Below are positions 9,775 to 18,666 of a stretch of DNA of 25,221 bases, piece by piece. Source of the DNA: Sphacelaria rigidula. Taxonomy: Eukaryota; Phaeophyceae; Sphacelariales. The notes below the pieces were generated by a model. The model made no database searches and was not told the origin of the DNA. It saw only the letters and a list, made by a program, of their open reading frames with translations. The stretch lies in assembly GCA_964200075.2 (NCBI GenBank), contig CAXNAA020000172.1, positions 1 through 25,221 on the forward strand. The letters are read 5' to 3'. The translations under genes and the position numbers were made by a program. Within the stretch, counting starts at the first letter, position 1. The number at the start of each line of letters is the position of its first letter.

Positions 9775-9935
9775 TGTCCCATCCCGTCGTTTTTGATGGA
9801 GACGGCTTCCCGTCCCATCTCGTCCCGTCCCGTGCCGTCCCGTGCCGTCCCGACATACTTCCAACTTTTTCATCATGTCCCGTCGTTTTCCGGAGAAAAG
9901 TAAATCGTTCCCGTTCCATCCCGACCCGGCATGTT
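9775..9935. repeat. CCCGT-type simple repeat
   Basis: The core at 9807-9854 is made of CCCGT and GCCGT pentamers, with scattered related words (ATCCCGTCG, GTCCCGTCG, CATCCCGAC) on either side from 9775 to 9930. The open frames crossing it (for example 9501-9965) get their Pro/Ser/Arg or Gly/Arg/Thr composition from the repeat and are not supported as genes. Confidence 0.75.
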
Positions 9936-10768
9936 GTACTTCATGCTTTTATTTTTTCGTGTTGATTCTCCGTCCTCCCCACTGTCTCGCTGGATGTCAT
10001 TGCTGTATCTCTCGGCTAGTGTTTCGATTTTTGTTTTATTTTGTCACTTGCTATACCACTTACAATGGGGTCTGGTGTGGGAAGCGTCGGCGGCGTGCTC
10101 CGCGTTAAGAGACGGACAGGCGGGTTGTGCAACCTCGGAATGACTCGCTCTACAATCTGAGAGCATGTCAGCAGTAGCTGACGATTTTTGGTGTGTGCAG
10201 TTTGACTCCGGTCAAGGGGGAAACAAAAGCAAGTAAACTTTGGTATATCGATCAACCATGTTGATCTTGTATGTATTTTCGAGACCCCGGAAGGTTTGTA
10301 CATCATCACTTTCATTTTCGCGCCCAGAGTCAAAGTGCACGCACCAGAGCTCGTCAAGGTGTCCTGGAATCCGGTCAGATGATGGAGCACATCATTCCCA
10401 GACAGAATAATCCGTCCGGCCTTCTACTCAGGCGCAGAACGTTAGCGAAGGGTCAAAATAGGCAGTCTTGATCGGCTTGCACTCACGGCCCCACAAGAAG
10501 TCGTCCTTTGATATTTCTCCCATTTTCTTTACACCTTCTGCTCCGAACTGCTCGGCTTTGCTCTGGCTTTGCCCTTTCGTGAGGCGTCGACGTCTCCTTT
10601 CTCGACCCCTGTTTGTTTCTCTCTGTCTTCCCTTCTATCTTTGGTGTTATGTCTTTCTCTGGTAGCAGCTGCGCCTATCGATGTATCTTCATGTCCTGGT
10701 AGATGTGTATTTTACTGCTCTCTCTCTCGGTGATTACATGGTTGGACCCTGCTGTGGCGCTTCTTAGA
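9936..10768. other. No recognisable feature; pyrimidine-rich 3' part
   Basis: From about 10500 to 10740 the plus strand is rich in CT and TCTC words. This could be an intron's pyrimidine-rich 3' half leading to the acceptor-like sequences at 10812 and 10876. No gene was recognised. Confidence 0.35.
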
Positions 10769-10882
10769 TGTTTTCCGTCCGAGATAATCTCTTGATTGTG
10801 TATTTCTTGCAGAGGGGAGTAAGCTGCTCAGAGTGTTCCCGTCCGAGCTCATGTTTCGATCGTGTGTTTCTTTCAGAGGGGA
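10769..10882 (+). repeat. Tandem duplication carrying two splice-acceptor-like sites
   Basis: About 50 bp at 10769-10818 is repeated at 10834-10882 with a 64-bp offset. Both copies share CCGTCCGAG, GATTGTGTATTTCTT or GATCGTGTGTTTCTT, then GCAG or TCAG followed by AGGGGA. Each copy therefore ends in a pyrimidine-rich tract plus CAG, as in an intron 3' end (CAG at 10810-10812 and 10874-10876). Confidence 0.55.
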
Positions 10883-11108
10883 CACACTTCAGCCTGCAGC
10901 TCGCTACCGCAGTGAAATACTCCCCACCGGAGAGGAAATAGTTATTACTTGCGTGGTTACCCCGGAACGGTACCTTTCGACTGCGGATTTGAATAATCTG
11001 GCTAATGCGATGGAGAGATGGAAAGAAATGACACCCATTCGCATCCTGATGGGACATGCCGTCAAGGAAACAGGGAATTGGTCCAAACTCGCGGGGAATC
11101 GACGATAA
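10877..11108 (+). CDS. Candidate terminal exon, unrecognised protein
   Basis: Directly after the second acceptor-like TTTCTTTCAG the plus strand stays open for 76 codons to a TAA at 11106-11108. The peptide looks protein-like: it starts with a GDTLQPAARYRSEI-type segment, continues through a strand-like EEIVITCVVTPERY and a helix-like DLNNLANAMERWKEM, and ends with KLAGNRR. I do not recognise the family. If coding, it would be a last exon whose upstream exons lie before 10769. The open frame can be extended 5' to 10833 without splicing, which weakens the exon model. Confidence 0.3.
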
Positions 11109-13936
11109 CGTTGAGGTTTTTTCGAACCCGTACCGGAAAAGTTGAATGCTGAAAAAATGAAACCTAACTGAGCCACTCAGTATCAATCACAAGAACACGC
11201 GTCGCTCGAAATAATGACCACGCTCATACAAAATCTGTGACTGACGTTGCTGTACACATGTACACAGTGTTACAACAACAGGAGGATACAAGTTGCTGCT
11301 CGTGTTGTTATTGTGCACCTTTTGTCGCACTTTGTTGTTGTGCCTATCTTTCAACGCGGCTAACTCGGCAACCAAGCAGAGGATTGGACTGCGGTTTGAT
11401 TCGTGCGCTTCCCACAAACCGGAACTAGCGACTATAGGGACGGTTTTCCGGAACGCGCACTGCAGAGGTCGCAGCACTCTGCAAACCGATGCACCAAACC
11501 CAAAATGTACATACAAATGCGTTTCCATTAACGCTGTGGGGCTTTTCGGATCCTCTGTGGCGAATTGGTCAAATCGGCCAGTTTGTGTGCGGGGGGGTGT
11601 GAAGTGCCACAGGCCGGTTTGCTTCTTGTGTCGAGGACGAGGCGATGAAACAACTACAGCTGTCGCATACCAAATCTATGTAGCTTGGATAGAGCGTGTG
11701 TTCTGTTCAGCAGAAGTTCGGCACAGGTCCTAACAGCTCATGGCGTCTTCATTATGCCTCCGCGTTTTTTTTTTATGTTTTTTTGCCCACGGATTTCTGG
11801 TCGCTAGGGCCTTAATTCACTGGCATAACTGACGAAAACGTCATATGCGGTATACAACATATATTTACTGAACAATACACTGACGCAAATGCAAGTCGGT
11901 ATGTAATAAGCGAACAACGGGTAGACCGATTTCGGGATGTAATTTGTATCGGTCGTGCATATAGCCGGTCACGTATGACTTCGAGGTCTGTTATTCGCAA
12001 AGCATGCTCCTTTTGGAGTTGCACCAACACATACCGTATGTGTACAACTTTACATGCCGGACAAGCGCAATATGTATTAACCGCGCATCTGTTTCACGCC
12101 CGAAATGGGCAATATATTGCCGGCGCAATACGTTGTGCGTACGTGAGTGCCTTTAAAGTTGGACGTAAATGAGTGCAGTATGTATGTTGGGCGTGGGATA
12201 TACGGGTGGGCCCATAGGTGCAACATGTGCCGACGAGAAATCTACGTCGTGTGTCGGGTGTAACCTATCGACAAGCCTCCAAAATGTTTTCCCCTCATAC
12301 GTCCTCAGTTTGTACTGTTGCTACGCTATATCGACGGCCCGCGGAGTGCACTATGTAAGGATAATATAATAATACCCCTTTTTTGTTCGTGCTCGACATA
12401 TCTTGTTCCATCACTATTTTTTATTGAATTGTTTTGACTCGATATACCGACCTGTCGATATATCCAGAGCCGGGGGGGAACTACATGTTGAAACGTGTTG
12501 CTCGGGGGCAACCTCGTGTCCATGTCGGCACAAACCCAACGTGCATCATAGCCTCTATACTGCCAGCTGGAACACACGTCAACACCCGCGTAGGTGCTGT
12601 CTACGATGCAAAGCATCGATCTGTACAGAAAATCTCGCTGACCCGGCGAGGGCCTGGCTTCCACTCACCATGATGTTCCGTCTGAGGGCAAGTTGGGAGC
12701 GTATGGCGTGAGGATGGGAGGTTGAAAGGGTGCTGTCCGCGAAAAACGTTTTTGCACGATGCCATAAGGAGAGTTGATTGAACTCCAGCGGTGATATCAT
12801 TGTTAACAAAAGCATGTAACACTATGTCATCAACGTGGGAGCAACTTATCAGACAGGATTGCAGTAATGTGATGGTGGTAGGTTTGAAGCACTCGTGTCT
12901 TGTACCGATCGTGTATGCCCTGTTTTTACCGAACGTTTTTATTTTCATTCCCTTTGCTCGAGGTTCCACCGTGAATAGCAAGTGACTACGTTTTGTTTGC
13001 CTTGTGTGCGCCTATCTTGTGGCCACGCCTGTATTCGTCGGAAATCGCCTAGTGTGCGACAATCAAACAACACGGACAGTGCGTATGCGGCACCAGGAAT
13101 AAACGAACAAATGTCACGTATGTACCAAGTGACCATGAACAATGCGCCGAGGTCACACGAAGCTAAGTCTGTCGACCTGCTGAAATAAGTGCTGCAAAAC
13201 CATCACCTTCGGTCTCGTATTGGGGGCTGGTGTTGGGGGCTGGTGTGATGTGCCCCCAGGGGTATTCTCCACGCGTCCTGTGCACTGAGATGGTATAATT
13301 CGGACGTGCCATCATGCGTTGATCTTCTCGGCAGCCGAAAACATCATTTTTCGGGGGCTGATGTGTTCAAAGTGCCGGTGCTAGATTTACTTTATTGTAG
13401 TGTGATGCTGACTCGTGCTTTATTGCCTCATCACCTGGGTTTCCAGTCCGTATTAAAGGATCAAAGACTACCACGATCACATACAGTGGAGTATCCCAAT
13501 CGCATCGTTTGTTGTGTGATTTATGGTGACACACAAGAGGGGCGGTGCATATGGTGTACTCCCCTGCACATGTGAAGTCATATGCGTTCGCAAACTCGGC
13601 ATCAACCCTCGAGGTATACTGTGGAGGAACTTCAAGTACATGGCCCAGTCCATTATGTCTTCGTTGAAGATCGGGTGTTTTTTTAGCATCGATGATGAAG
13701 AAGCCATGCATTCGTTATAAGCTCTCTTCCGGAATTGATCGAGTTTGCCATGTACCGGTGTTTAGGCAGGGTCTGACCTTTTTTTCTACTGCAACCAACG
13801 CAAAAATTGTGTATTCAAAAATAGGCTTCACCGCTCAAGCCATACCGTGACTGTGCGACTTCCCTACGGAATGGACAGTCCGTAGTCGGTAGACACCGGT
13901 ACCTTCTACTCCTTCAACGAGTGAATCTGAGTAGTT
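11109..13936. other. Long gene-poor stretch
   Basis: I recognise no gene. The longest plus frame (11293-11733) has a hydrophobic start resembling a signal peptide and many Cys, but it begins at TTG and has no in-frame ATG. Minus-strand frames at 12326-12981 and 13367-13711 overlap each other in different registers and show no domain. A 7-bp perfect stem (CTACGGA/TCCGTAG) lies at 13864-13885. TGGGGGCTGGTGT is directly duplicated near 13225-13250. Confidence 0.4.
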
Positions 13937-14215
13937 TTATTTTCTTATATTTCGAAGTGTACGGTTTACCCATCCATCTCGTGTCTCCTGGTTGTGTTGA
14001 GTCTGAGTTGGCTGAGTAGATCCAGCCTTCAGCAAGGCACTGACTTTCGCTTCTCGTAGGAAGTGCTTGTTGCTTTCGTTGTCATCAGCAGTCATTTTAA
14101 TCGTCTTCCCTCCAGTATGTCGTCTTCTTGAGCTATTGCTTGGAAGATTGGTCGCTATTGACCGAGAGTAAAGTAGAATTCCGTACATTTTCGGTAGGAT
14201 TCCCGTTTCATTCAT
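13937..14215 (-). CDS. Coding-like minus-strand frame, unrecognised
   Basis: A 92-residue frame begins at ATG 14215 (MNETGILPKMYG...) and ends at 13937. Its second half is hydrophilic with a natural-looking composition, including KTIKMTADDNESNKHFLREA and a Gln/Thr-rich segment. In the same frame upstream, the reading continues for about 40 more codons between stops (GMHVTTEYGKLSNKHVEL before an in-frame TAA at about 14238). This suggests a decayed longer frame. No family was recognised. A competing plus-strand frame (14214-14573) covers the upstream part. Confidence 0.2.
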   Translation of the reverse strand: MNETGILPKMYGILLYSRSIATNLPSNSSRRRHTGGKTIKMTADDNESNKHFLREAKVSALLKAGSTQPTQTQHNQETRDGWVNRTLRNIRK

Positions 14216-14239
14216 GGAAAAATCAACTCCGGTTGCTTA

Positions 14240-15107
14240 CGCCCGTTTTTTTAGGTGTAGTTCCACGTGCTTGTTCGATAATTTTCCGTACTCGGTTGTT
14301 ACATGCATGCCAATAGGTGTTGCGGAAACCGAAGGTGTGGTGGTCATCAGTCACCGAGAAACTTGCCTTCCTTTTGAGGGCTGTAGTCCTCGACCGGTTG
14401 TGTCAATACGCACAACTACAGCGGAGCACGTACCAATGCAGAAATTGGCAGGATTGTACTTACGGCGAAAACGTGAGCGTCCTCTCAATCATGCCCTTCA
14501 TCCGCGCAATTGGCTGAGGTTGAGTGAAGAAAGTTTCCTGAGGCAGTCATTTGTCATATATACATGCATTTAAACTTTGTCAAGCTTTCTGCATGACACA
14601 ATTGACGGTGACAGAGAGTGGGCTACGAATGTCTTGTGGAGGCTCGAAATCTTCCATCTTTCAAGAAAAACATTTGTATACATTTGGTGGTAAGTGTTTT
14701 TTGCGATCAGTACCATCCTATACTGCTGCTTTTCGGCCGTAGTGTATGGCGAGTGTTTGTGTTGTTTTTTCGCATGGGCTGCGCAATCCAATGGAAACCC
14801 AGTAGAGGAATTATGTAGGCTTTTGCAAAGCTCTGCACTAGAGGAATCGACAGCACTGCGTTATATTCGGAAATGAAACATCTGACAGAGCAAAGGCCTA
14901 CCCGATCGTATCACTTTGTGAAGGCCAACGCAAGATATGGGCCGCCCGAACTGACCATTCCCTCGAAGGACAGTATGCCATTTTTGAGAAAACACTTGAC
15001 AGTCTTTGACCCGGTCTCTGAATCCGTTTCTTAATCTCAGGCAGCATCAGCAGGGATAGCCTGTCCCTCTTGTTCGGTCAATTGACAGTGGGACTGCTAG
15101 AGGCGGC
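14240..15107. other. No recognisable feature
   Basis: A plus-strand ATG frame at 14214-14573 (119 residues, Cys/Arg-rich) and smaller overlapping frames show no known motif. The stretch ends where decayed EsV-1-7 repeat sequence becomes readable near 15108. Confidence 0.35.
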
Positions 15108-15262
15108 TAAAATTGTGTGCGCTAGAGCCTCTCGCTTTGCCGACGTCGCGGCGGACCTAGCTTGGCAGGGCGCTCAGAAGGGCTGCTTGAAATGATCACC
15201 GAATGGCATGACGGGCGTCAACGTTGGGAAGCCGCCGATGGTCAATGAAGTAAACAACGAGT
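15108..15262 (+). pseudogene. Decayed EsV-1-7 repeat units upstream of the gene
   Basis: The region aligns to the 114-bp repeat unit but in another frame and with deletions. One frame reads FADVAADLAWQGAQKGCLK (compare F-C-A-D-H-A ... G-C-x-K in intact repeats) and then TGA. Nucleotide matches to intact units include AAGGGCTGCTTGAAA (about 15176-15190) and ATGGTCAATG (15238-15247, as in the unit at 15809). A shift of one base near 15262 separates it from the open frame, and a deletion of about 20 bp removed the third Cys/His part of the second unit. The array once extended further 5', or this is a mis-assembled or spliced 5' end. Confidence 0.5.
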
Positions 15263-16972
15263 GTGATTAACGACGGCATCTCGAAACAACCATCGTACGG
15301 TGTAGCGGGAAGCCGGAAGGCAGGGTTCTGTGCCGACCACGTCGAGGTGGGGATCGTCAGTTTGGCGCGCACGACGTGCGGCAACAAGGACTGTTCCAAA
15401 CAAGCATCTTACGCTGTAGCGGAAAGTCGGTTGGCGGAGCTCTGTGCCGAGCACGCGAGGGTGGGGATGATACATGTGAAGAGCAGGAAGTGCGGCAACG
15501 AGGGCTGCTTCAAACGATCATCGTATGGTGTAGCGGGAAGCCGTAAGGAGGAGTTCTGTGCCGAGCACGCGAGAGTGAGGATGATTCATGTGAAAAGCAG
15601 GAAGTGCGTTAACGAGTGCTGCTCCAAAATCCCATCATACGGCGTAGCGGGGAGCCGGTTAGCGGAGTTCTGTGCCGATCACGCTAGGAAAGGGATGGTC
15701 GATGTTGTGAGTAAGAAGTGCGGGAGCAAGGGCTGCTTGAAAAGGCCATCGTACGGTGTAGCGGGAAGACGGAAGGCGGAGTTCTGTGCCGACCACGCGA
15801 GGGTGGGAATGGTCAATGTAGTGAGCAAGACGTGCGGTAACGAAGGCTGCCCCAAACAACCATCGTTTGGTAAAGCGAGAAGTCGGTTGGCGGAGTTCTG
15901 TGCCGACCACGCGAGGGTGGGGATGATCGATGTGAGGAGCAAGAAGTGCGGTAACGAGGGCTGCTCCAAACAACCATCGTATGGTGTAGCGGGAAGCCGG
16001 AAGCCGGAGTTCTGTGCCGGCCACGCGAGGGGGGGGATGATCGATGTGAAAAGCAAGAAGTGCGGCAACAAGGGCTGCTCGAAGAAGCCATCGTACGGTG
16101 AAGTGGGAAGCCGGAAGGCGGTGTTCTGTGCCGGCCACGCGAGGGTGGGGATGGTCGATGTGTTGAGCAAGAAATGCGGCAAGAAGGGCTGCTCGAGGAA
16201 GCCATCGTACGGTGAAGCGGGAAGCCGGTTGGCGGTGTTCTGTGCCGACCACGCGAGGGTGGGGATGATCGATGTGGAGAGCAAGAAGTGTGGTAACGAG
16301 GGCTGCTCCAAACGTCCATCGTACGGTGTAGCGGGAAGACGGAAGGCGGAGTTATGTGCCGACCACGCCACGCCCACGATGATCGATGTTAAGAGGATGA
16401 AGTGCGGCAACAGGGGCTGCTCGAAGAAGCCATCGTATAGTAAAGCGGGAAGCCGGTTGGCAGAGTTCTGTGCCGACCACGCGAAAGGAGGAACGGCCAA
16501 TGGGGTGAGCAAGAAGTGCAGCAATGAGGGCCGCTCCAAAAAACCATTTTACGGCGTAGCGGGAACTCGGAAAGTGGATTTTTGTGCCGATCACGCGACG
16601 GTGGGAATGGTCAATGTAGTGAGCAAGGAGTGCGGCAGCGAGGGCTGCCCGAAGATGCCATCGCACGGTGTAGCGGGAAGCCGGTTGGCGGAGTTCTGTG
16701 CCGACCACGCAAGGGTGGGGATGATTGATGTGAAGGGCAAGAAGTGCGGTAATGAGGGCTGCTCGAAGCATATATCGTATGGTGTAGCGGAAGGTCGGTT
16801 GGCGGAGGTCTGTGCAGACCACGCGAGGGTCGGGATGATCGATTTGAAGAGTAAGAAGTGCGGCAACAAGGGCCGCTCCGAAATACCATCTTACGGTGTA
16901 GCGGGAAGTCGAAAGGTGGAGTTCTGTGCCGATCACGCGAGGGAGGGAATGGGTAATGTAACAAGCAACAAG
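15263..16972 (+). repeat. 114-bp coding tandem repeat, 15 units in frame
   Basis: There are fifteen successive units of exactly 114 bp (38 codons) with no length variation, followed by a degenerate unit. Blocks such as GAGTTCTGTGCCGACCACGC recur nearly unchanged between units, which implies recent duplication or gene conversion. Because 114 is divisible by three, several other frames are also kept open for long distances on both strands; those are shadows. Confidence 0.9.
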
Positions 16973-17560
16973 TACGGTAAGGAGGGCTGCTCGAACCGGC
17001 GTGTGTGCCGCGTTGATGACGTCGAACAGGGTAACGTTTGCCAACATGCCGTATCTCAAGCAACCAGGCGAGGGCAACGTGGAGACATGATCGATAAAAA
17101 AATCATCAAGGACGGACAACCCAGTCATTCCATCAGTCACGGGGGTCGCGCGGATGATGTTGCGTTCGGCCCCGTTTTACTCGTAAGTTCCGAACTTGTT
17201 GGTACCGCGCCGTCGCAGCCTGCTGAGGGTGCCGGAGGCGGACCTCTGGGGTCAAGGCCGCACACCACGGTGAAAATGGAAGAGTCTGCTCCCCTTCAGC
17301 GTTCCGGGCAGAACTTGCGGAGGAGGGTTGGCGTGGCCACCTCCTCTGATGAAGGTGGGAGCAGCAGGATCGGTAGTAACTCCAGCGATACTTGTGATGA
17401 AAGAATAAAGAAGCGGATTCGCAGGACGCCGTCGATGGTTGGTAAACACCTTCGGGCAGGAGACGGTGCGGTGGATGCTCCTTCAGTGGTGTTTGATGGT
17501 AAAAAGGAAGGCACGAAGATGGAGCTGGCAGTTTCAGCTCCGTTCTCCACCCTTGCGTAA
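15263..17560 (+). CDS. EsV-1-7 repeat protein (15-16 Cys/His repeats)
   Basis: The open frame encodes tandem 38-residue units matching C-x4-C-x16-C-x2-H-x12, the EsV-1-7 motif, and ends at TAA 17558-17560. Units 2-15 (residues 39-570) start with Cys. Twelve keep all four ligands; units 12 and 15 have Arg for the second Cys. Unit 1 (1-38) lacks the first two Cys, and a degenerate unit 16 (571-597) begins with Tyr. The family is expanded in brown algae, includes the Ectocarpus developmental regulator IMM, and has a member in phaeovirus EsV-1; its biochemical role is unsettled, and zinc binding is inferred from the ligand pattern. The tail (598-765) is polar and low in Cys, with a basic KKRIRR cluster at 716-721 that could be a nuclear localisation signal. 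The coordinate given is the open-frame limit (a GTG). The first in-frame ATG is 15467, giving 697 residues starting MIHVKSRKCGNEGC, unless an upstream exon is spliced on. Confidence 0.82.
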   Translation: MINDGISKQPSYGVAGSRKAGFCADHVEVGIVSLARTTCGNKDCSKQASYAVAESRLAELCAEHARVGMIHVKSRKCGNEGCFKRSSYGVAGSRKEEFCAEHARVRMIHVKSRKCVNECCSKIPSYGVAGSRLAEFCADHARKGMVDVVSKKCGSKGCLKRPSYGVAGRRKAEFCADHARVGMVNVVSKTCGNEGCPKQPSFGKARSRLAEFCADHARVGMIDVRSKKCGNEGCSKQPSYGVAGSRKPEFCAGHARGGMIDVKSKKCGNKGCSKKPSYGEVGSRKAVFCAGHARVGMVDVLSKKCGKKGCSRKPSYGEAGSRLAVFCADHARVGMIDVESKKCGNEGCSKRPSYGVAGRRKAELCADHATPTMIDVKRMKCGNRGCSKKPSYSKAGSRLAEFCADHAKGGTANGVSKKCSNEGRSKKPFYGVAGTRKVDFCADHATVGMVNVVSKECGSEGCPKMPSHGVAGSRLAEFCADHARVGMIDVKGKKCGNEGCSKHISYGVAEGRLAEVCADHARVGMIDLKSKKCGNKGRSEIPSYGVAGSRKVEFCADHAREGMGNVTSNKYGKEGCSNRRVCRVDDVEQGNVCQHAVSQATRRGQRGDMIDKKIIKDGQPSHSISHGGRADDVAFGPVLLVSSELVGTAPSQPAEGAGGGPLGSRPHTTVKMEESAPLQRSGQNLRRRVGVATSSDEGGSSRIGSNSSDTCDERIKKRIRRTPSMVGKHLRAGDGAVDAPSVVFDGKKEGTKMELAVSAPFSTLA

Positions 17561-18440
17561 GTGTTACCAACACGAACGCGAGTGAGTGATCATGACATGC
17601 TCGTTGCACGCTGATCAGTAGATCAGAGCCAGTTTTTCCTGGAGAGTTCTGCGGGGTTTTCAAATGCCCCGCCGCAGCCCCTTTTTTCGTTCGTGTCGTT
17701 GCGACAGGATGGAGCTGTTTTTAAGTGTATATGGTGATGCCTGCGCCGGAAATCTGCTGTTCGTTCAATCAAGTGCTCTTTTGTAATTTTACTCAGTGAA
17801 TTCGGTTTCGGCGGCGGCTAAACATTCTTCTCACCGTTTTTTTGCGACTCGATTCTTGCGACTTGATTTTTGCGACATTTGTTTTGCTAGATTTCGCACT
17901 CTTAAACCCCTATTGATTTCGTTGCTTTGGGGGAAACTTCGTCAAACAGAAACCAAACGCATCTTGCTCCAAGGGGCACCTGGATGCGCAGCAGTTGCTG
18001 CTGCCTATCCATGATCATCCAAATCGAATTCTTGAGCGAGAACGCCCAGTGTGCAGCTGCTTGACGCGACCACTGCATTCTGCCACGGACCCTTCCCCAC
18101 GTACCCGGCAAGGGGGCGACATCCCCGTACAGACAGTAGCAATGCTAGCAGATCCTTCGTCCTGACAGTCTGGCAGGCGGCAAGGTGGTTATGGTAGTGT
18201 CCGAACGAGATAAACTTCAAGTGCACCGGAGCAGAGTTTGCAGGTGAATATGTCGGCAATCGCCTCACTTGAAGTTCGCCCAGATATTGACAATTTGTCA
18301 CGATCTCACTGAGTATCAATACATACTCATATATTTTACATGTGGAAATTCGAATTTTTAGATCGCTCGTTGTCTCAGGTCATTTCGGATTCGGCATTGG
18401 ATATCTGCGACAGAAAACTATATCCTTTTTTTCAGAAAAT
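17561..18440. other. 3' flank of the EsV-1-7 gene and spacer
   Basis: A hairpin (GCGGGG at 17651-17656, CCCCGC at 17667-17672, 10-base loop) followed by CCCCTTTTTT lies about 90 bp after the stop codon, probably in the 3' untranslated region. Three copies of a 14-15 bp TTGCGACTTGATT-like unit lie at 17838-17880. Small minus-strand frames (17902-18111, 18005-18319) carry no recognised motif. Confidence 0.4.
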
Positions 18441-18448
18441 GTTTTCAG

Positions 18449-18533
18449 AACCAATCAAAACTTGAAAAAAGACAACCAGAACTTTTCGAAAAACAATCGG
18501 AACTTTCAATAAACAAGCAGAACGTTTCAACAA
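18449..18533. repeat. 20-23 bp A-rich tandem repeat, four units
   Basis: The units begin at about 18450 (ACCAATCAAAACTTGAAAA), 18472 (ACAACCAGAACTTTTCGAAA), 18493 (ACAATCGGAACTTTCAATAA) and 18513 (ACAAGCAGAACGTTTCAACA). They are diverged but share the CAGAACTTTC core. The array sits about 130 bp before the 5' edge of the retroelement fragment. Confidence 0.65.
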
Positions 18534-18666
18534 ACTGCCCAAAACGTGACCCCTCCCACATACTTGAATCCATATTGTTGAAAAACAAGGGACCTATAGT
18601 ATACATAGCAGTACAGAGTAGATGCGCACAGCTATATCTCCCAGAACTTCGCCGAGCAAGCAAGCA

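Noticed and set aside
9501-9965. 154-codon plus-strand frame
   Set aside because: Its second half is the CCCGT repeat, and the first half shows no domain.
11293-11733. Secreted Cys-rich protein with a signal-like start
   Set aside because: The frame opens at TTG, contains no ATG, and overlaps other random frames. There is no repeat or motif support.
12601-12981. Minus-strand SHVDDIVLH as a reverse transcriptase YVDD box
   Set aside because: Flanking residues lack other Ty1/copia reverse transcriptase motifs, and the neighbouring frames do not continue the domain.
15659-16869. Long minus-strand open frames opposite the EsV-1-7 gene (up to 286 codons) and others at 16352-17140
   Set aside because: They mirror the 114-bp coding repeat: a period divisible by three with no stops in the unit keeps antisense frames open. 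The plus frame has the Cys/His pattern; the antisense ones have only Pro/Ser/Thr/Arg-rich repeats.
1726-16972. Same 114-bp period in the non-coding satellite and in the EsV-1-7 array
   Set aside because: The unit sequences share no recognisable similarity, and the satellite period wavers between 113 and 114. Treated as numerical coincidence.
15263-17560. Integrated phaeovirus fragment, because the EsV-1-7 domain occurs in EsV-1
   Set aside because: No other viral-type gene lies nearby, and the family is abundant in brown-algal nuclear genomes, so a host gene is the simpler reading.
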